Shown one piece after another: positions 58,914 to 64,000 of a DNA stretch of 64,000 nucleotides. Position numbers and translations under genes: made by a program. Each line of letters starts with the position of its first letter. The stretch's first letter is position 1. Origin of the DNA: Scleromatobacter sp964418745. Lineage in GTDB: Bacteria; Pseudomonadota; Gammaproteobacteria; Burkholderiales; Burkholderiaceae_C. The notes under the pieces were generated by a model, which searched no databases, was not told where the DNA came from, and was given only the letters and a program-made list of their open reading frames with translations. The stretch spans positions 1 to 64,000 of the forward strand of contig CAYQMX010000029.1 in the NCBI GenBank assembly GCA_964418745.1, in the 5' to 3' direction.

Positions 58914-60329
58914 TCAGTACTCGCTGCTCAGGTGCTCCGGCGCGAGGTTGTCGAACTTCGTCCACTGCCGCAGGAAGGTGAGCTTGGTCGTGCCCACCGG
59001 GCCGTTCCGCTGCTTGGCGATGATGATCTCCGCCACGCCCGGTTCCTTCGATTCCTTGTTGTAGTACTCGTCGCGGTAGATGAACATGATGATGTCGGCG
59101 TCCTGCTCGATGGCGCCGGACTCGCGCAGGTCGGACATCATCGGCCGCTTGTCGGGCCGCGTCTCCACGCTGCGATTGAGCTGCGACAGCGCGATCACCG
59201 GGCAGTGCAGTTCCTTGGCCAGCGCCTTCAGGCCGCGCGAGATCTCGCCGATCTCGGTGGCGCGGTTCTCGCCGTCGCCGCCCGAGCCGCTCATCAGCTG
59301 CAGGTAGTCGATCACGATCAGGCCCAGGCGACCGCACTGGCGCGCCTGGCGCCGCGCGCGGGCGCGCAGTTCCGGGCCCGTGAGCGCAGGGGTCTCGTCG
59401 ATGAACACCGACGACTTCGACAGCCGCTCCACCGCCTCGGTGAGCCGGCCCCACTCGTCGTTGTCGAGGCGGCCGGTGCGCAGGTGCTGCTGGTCGATGC
59501 GGCCCTGCGAGCCGACCATCCGCAGCGCGAGCTGCGAGGCGCCCATTTCCATCGAGAACACGACGACCGGCAGGCCCTCGTTGACGGAGACGTTCTCGGC
59601 GATGTTGAGCGCGAAGGCGGTCTTGCCCATCGACGGCCGGGCGGCCAGGATGATCAGGTCGCCCGGCTGCAGCCCGGCGGTGTTGCGGTCGAGGTCGTAG
59701 AAGCCGGTGCGCACGCCAGTGACGTCCTCGGCGCCGTTCTCGGCAAGCTCGGTGACGCGATCGATCAGCTGCACCGCGAGCACGTCCATGCTCTGGAAGC
59801 CCTGCTTGTTGCGGTTGCCTTCCTCGCCGATCTTGAAGATCTTGCCCTCGGCCTCGTCCAGGATCTGGGTGACCGCGCGGCCCTGCGGGTTGAACGCGTT
59901 GGTGGCGATCTCGTCGCTGGCGGCGATCAGCTTGCGCAGGATCGCGCGCTCGCGCACGATCTCGGCGTAGCGCCGCATGTTGGCGGCGCTAGGCACGCTC
60001 TGCGCGAGGGCGTTCAGGTAGGCCAGACCGCCCGAGTCCTCGGCCTTGCCGGCCATCTGCAGGTGCTCGTAGACGGTGATGACGTCGGCGGGCTTGCTGG
60101 CACCGATCAGCGCGCCGATGGCGCCGAAGATCAGCTTGTGCTCGAAGCGGTAGAAGTCGGCCTCGGTGACGACGTCGGCGGCGCGATCCCATGCGCCGTT
60201 GTCGAGCAGCAGGCCGCCGAGCACGCTCTGCTCGGCCTCGATGGATTGGGGCGGCACGCGCAGGCGCGCGACGTCGTCGTCGCGGGACTCGCCGCGGCTG
60301 GGCAGCGCGGAATCGAAGATGGTCGTCAT
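58914..60329 (-). CDS. dnaB: Replicative DNA helicase
   Basis: A 471-aa hexameric 5'-3' helicase. The N-terminal domain (PQSIEAEQSVLGGLLLDN) binds primase. The RecA-like C-terminal domain has Walker A ARPSMGKTAFALNIA (about 225), Walker B LIVIDYLQLM, and SQLNRSVETR. No intein is present. ATG 60329 fits the family. It lies downstream of the rpsF-rplI operon, separated by a terminator. Confidence 0.96.
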   Translation of the reverse strand: MTTIFDSALPSRGESRDDDVARLRVPPQSIEAEQSVLGGLLLDNGAWDRAADVVTEADFYRFEHKLIFGAIGALIGASKPADVITVYEHLQMAGKAEDSGGLAYLNALAQSVPSAANMRRYAEIVRERAILRKLIAASDEIATNAFNPQGRAVTQILDEAEGKIFKIGEEGNRNKQGFQSMDVLAVQLIDRVTELAENGAEDVTGVRTGFYDLDRNTAGLQPGDLIILAARPSMGKTAFALNIAENVSVNEGLPVVVFSMEMGASQLALRMVGSQGRIDQQHLRTGRLDNDEWGRLTEAVERLSKSSVFIDETPALTGPELRARARRQARQCGRLGLIVIDYLQLMSGSGGDGENRATEIGEISRGLKALAKELHCPVIALSQLNRSVETRPDKRPMMSDLRESGAIEQDADIIMFIYRDEYYNKESKEPGVAEIIIAKQRNGPVGTTKLTFLRQWTKFDNLAPEHLSSEY

Positions 60330-60432
60330 GTGTCGTCGATCTTAAGGGGCGAGGCGCCGGTCGCCTGTGGACAAGGTTGTGGACAGCCTGGGGGCGGGCC
60401 GGGACAACTGCCTTTTTTTCGTGGCGCCAATG

Positions 60433-60460
60433 AAAAAGGGCCGACTCGCGTCGGCCCTTT
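60433..60460 (-). terminator. Rho-independent terminator after rplI
   Basis: An 11-bp perfect stem pairs AAAGGGCCGAC (60435-60445) with GTCGGCCCTTT (60450-60460) around a TCGC loop. On the minus strand a T5 run follows. It ends the ribosomal protein operon before dnaB. Confidence 0.85.
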
Positions 60461-60496
60461 CGAGCGGCAGGCGGGCACGCGGCCCGCGCGGCGGCA

Positions 60497-60949
60497 TCAG
60501 TCTTGCTCGGGCACCACTTGCACGGTGACTTCGACCACGACGTCGGTGTGCGCGGCCACGGAGACGGCGTGCTCGCCGACCGTCTTCAGCGGACCGTTGG
60601 GCAGGCGGATCTGCGCCTTGGCCACTTCGAAGCCGTTCTTCGTCAGCGCCTCGGCGATGTCGGCGTTGGTGACCGAACCGAACAGGCGACCGTCGACGCC
60701 GGCCTTCTGCGAGATGCGGACGGTCTTGCCGGCCAGCTTCTCGCCGAACGCCTGCGCGGTGGCCAGCTTCTCGGCGGCGGCCTTCTCGAGCTCGGCGCGC
60801 TTGACTTCGAATTCCTTGATCGCGGTCGCGGTGGCACGGCGTGCCATGCGGGTCGGGATCAGGAAGTTGCGGGCGTAGCCGTCCTTGACCTTGACGACGT
60901 CGCCCAGGTTACCGAGGTTGGCGACCTTTTCCAGCAGGATGATTTGCAT
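60497..60949 (-). CDS. rplI: Ribosomal protein bL9
   Basis: A 150-aa 50S protein. The N-terminal domain MQIILLEKVANLGNLGDVVKVKDGYARNFLIP, a long connecting helix and the C-terminal rRNA-binding domain are complete. It is the last gene of the rpsF-priB-rpsR-rplI operon. Confidence 0.97.
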   Translation of the reverse strand: MQIILLEKVANLGNLGDVVKVKDGYARNFLIPTRMARRATATAIKEFEVKRAELEKAAAEKLATAQAFGEKLAGKTVRISQKAGVDGRLFGSVTNADIAEALTKNGFEVAKAQIRLPNGPLKTVGEHAVSVAAHTDVVVEVTVQVVPEQD

Positions 60950-60962
60950 GGGTGGTTACTCC

Positions 60963-61247
60963 TCAGACCTTGTGTTGATCGCTGTACGGCAGCAGCGCCA
61001 GGAAGCGCGCGCGCTTGATGGCGGTGGTCAGCTGACGCTGGTAGAACGCGCGCGTGCCCGTCAGGCGAGCCGGCGTGATCTTGCCGTTCTCGCCGATGAA
61101 GTCACGCAGGACGTCGACGTCCTTGTAGTCGATCTGTTCGACCTTGGCGACCGTGAAGCGGCAGAAGCGCTTGCGGCGGAACAGCAGCGATTGCTGGTTG
61201 CGCTTCGGACGCTTGTCCTTGGAAAACCGGGATTTTGGCGGGGGCAT
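60963..61247 (-). CDS. rpsR: Ribosomal protein bS18
   Basis: A 94-aa 30S protein. The family core is present (FCRFTVAKVEQIDYKDVDVLRDFI, GKITPARLTGTRAFYQRQLTTAIKRARFLALLPY). The basic N-terminal tail (RFSKDKRPKRNQQSLLFRRK) is typical of betaproteobacteria. Confidence 0.97.
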   Translation of the reverse strand: MPPPKSRFSKDKRPKRNQQSLLFRRKRFCRFTVAKVEQIDYKDVDVLRDFIGENGKITPARLTGTRAFYQRQLTTAIKRARFLALLPYSDQHKV

Positions 61248-61298
61248 GTGATGACCTCTGAAATGTGTTCCGACGAAATGGAAATGGGGGACGTGCTG

Positions 61299-61583
61299 TC
61301 AGGCGGCGACTTCGGTCACGTGGAAGACAAGGCCTTTCGCATTGCGAGAGGGAGCGATGAAGCCGGCGTAGCTGGCGACCTGTCCCAGGGGAAGGGTCGC
61401 GATCTTGCGCGTGATCTCACCGATCGCCACCGCGCGCATCGTCAGGACGACCTTGCGCGGCTGCTTGTCTTCGACCACCTCGGATTCGTGCTTCAGGCTC
61501 AGGTCGAGCGCTGGAAGTCCGGCCGGGGTGTACCGGGTCGCGCCGCGTTCCACCAGTTCGGCAGAGAGAATCAATCGATTCAT
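61299..61583 (-). CDS. priB: Primosomal replication protein N
   Basis: A 94-aa single-stranded-DNA-binding OB-fold protein that helps PriA restart stalled forks. It begins MNRLILSAELVERGATRYTPAGLP and includes LDLSLKHESEV and AIGEITRKIATLPLGQVASYAGFIAP. Its place between rpsF and rpsR is the conserved position. Confidence 0.94.
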   Translation of the reverse strand: MNRLILSAELVERGATRYTPAGLPALDLSLKHESEVVEDKQPRKVVLTMRAVAIGEITRKIATLPLGQVASYAGFIAPSRNAKGLVFHVTEVAA

Positions 61584-61630
61584 CGCTGCGACGCCTCCTT
61601 CGAGGCCCTGGCGGGGCGCGGCATCTGCCT

Positions 61631-61999
61631 TCAGGCCGTCGCCTCCTGCGACGATGCCGACTTGCGGGCTTCTTCCTTCTCCACGGCCTTCATCATGACG
61701 GACGGGGCGGTGTCGGCCTTGTCGCGCAGCACCGTGAGGTGGCGCAGGACGGCATCGTTGAAGCGGAAGCCGGTTTCCAGCTCCTTCAGGGCTTCATTAC
61801 CGCATTCGATGTTGATGCAGATGTAATGCGCCTTGGCGAGCTTCTGGATCGTGTAGGCCAGCTGGCGGCGGCCCCAGTCTTCCAGTCGGATCACCTTGCC
61901 ACCGGAATTGGTGACGAGGGCCTTGTAGCGTTCCAGCATGGCCGGAACTTGTTCGCTTTGATCCGGATGGATCAGCAGAACGATTTCATAGTGACGCAT
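61631..61999 (-). CDS. rpsF: Ribosomal protein bS6
   Basis: A 122-aa 30S protein that pairs with S18. MRHYEIVLLIHPDQSEQVPAML opens the fold; GGKVIRLEDWGRRQLAYTIQK and the C-terminal acidic tail are typical. ATG 61999 is preceded by AAGGAGTGTCC. It is the first gene of the operon. Confidence 0.97.
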   Translation of the reverse strand: MRHYEIVLLIHPDQSEQVPAMLERYKALVTNSGGKVIRLEDWGRRQLAYTIQKLAKAHYICINIECGNEALKELETGFRFNDAVLRHLTVLRDKADTAPSVMMKAVEKEEARKSASSQEATA

Positions 62000-62111
62000 G
62001 GACACTCCTTGTGGATTTCCGGCCGAAGCCGGATGAAGCCGCCCCGAAAGCGTCAACTACGGTGCTCGACCGGAAACCGGCAAAGCACCCACGGGTGCGG
62101 CAAGGAAAGCC

Positions 62112-62124
62112 TGCGATCATAGCA
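62112..62124 (-). promoter_or_regulatory. Candidate extended -10 promoter for the rpsF operon
   Basis: On the minus strand TGCTATGAT gives a -10 hexamer TATGAT (62121-62116) with the TGn extension, about 115 bp upstream of rpsF. The -35 region is weak, as tolerated with an extended -10. Confidence 0.45.
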
Positions 62125-62156
62125 CAACGCCTCCGGCTGGAGGCGCTGTTCGAGCG

Positions 62157-62188
62157 GAAAACACGCGTCTGCCCGCCGTCGGGCAGAC
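62157..62188 (-). terminator. Rho-independent terminator after ppsA
   Basis: GTCTGCCCG (62167-62175) pairs perfectly with CGGGCAGAC (62180-62188). On the minus strand it is followed by GCGTGTTTTCC. It lies 11 bp after the ppsA stop. Confidence 0.75.
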
Positions 62189-62198
62189 AGACAGGTAC

Positions 62199-64000
<1,802 letters not shown>

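Overview
The window is a dense, very GC-rich (about 70% by eye) chromosomal segment of a betaproteobacterium, most likely order Burkholderiales (Comamonadaceae/Sphaerotilaceae-like). Pointers are the rpsF-priB-rpsR-rplI order, dnaG next to a long Ala/Lys-rich rpoD, a PA0069-type radical SAM protein, a small H-NS-family protein, and dispersed copies of a CCCCCTCGGGGGGC palindromic repeat. No rRNA, CRISPR array, intact IS or prophage was seen. One tRNA-Val(GAC) is present.

Layout. 1-3.6 kb: end of a beta-carbonic anhydrase, tRNA-Val with terminator, cyclopropane fatty acid synthase, and a frameshifted secreted DUF4034-like gene. 3.6-9.8 kb: relA with an overlapping alpha/beta hydrolase, a SIMPL-domain protein, and an OmpR/EnvZ-type two-component pair. 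9.9-15.5 kb: the most unusual region, a divergent locus. One arm encodes a caspase-like protease and an unrecognised 179-aa protein. The other arm encodes an ECF-type sigma factor, a membrane Ser/Thr kinase with a TPR-like C-terminal domain, and an unrecognised 230-aa protein. 15.6-21.3 kb: a beta/gamma-crystallin plus glycine-zipper protein, an MFS permease, argG and a Kelch-type lipoprotein. 21.3-33.1 kb: ispDF, mfd (carrying an in-frame repeat insertion), rmuC, a MASE1 hybrid histidine kinase with its response regulator, serB and a small conserved protein. 33.2-41.7 kb: hrpA, argA, yggX, an H-NS-like protein and dnaG. 42-51 kb: rpoD, a cyclase-FHA protein, hemH, hslR, and grpE-dnaK-dnaJ with recognisable sigma-32 promoters. 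51-58.9 kb: a TPR response regulator, a radical SAM protein under a near-perfect LexA box, an aquaporin-like protein, and an ABC importer operon ending in a BKACE enzyme. 58.9-64 kb: dnaB, rplI-rpsR-priB-rpsF and the 3' part of ppsA.

Most genes are housekeeping: stringent response, replication, transcription-coupled repair, chaperones, arginine, isoprenoid and haem synthesis. The signalling content is high for 64 kb: three two-component modules, a cyclase-FHA protein, and the kinase/sigma/caspase locus. That locus looks like a self-contained signal-to-effector circuit. Its function is inference only.
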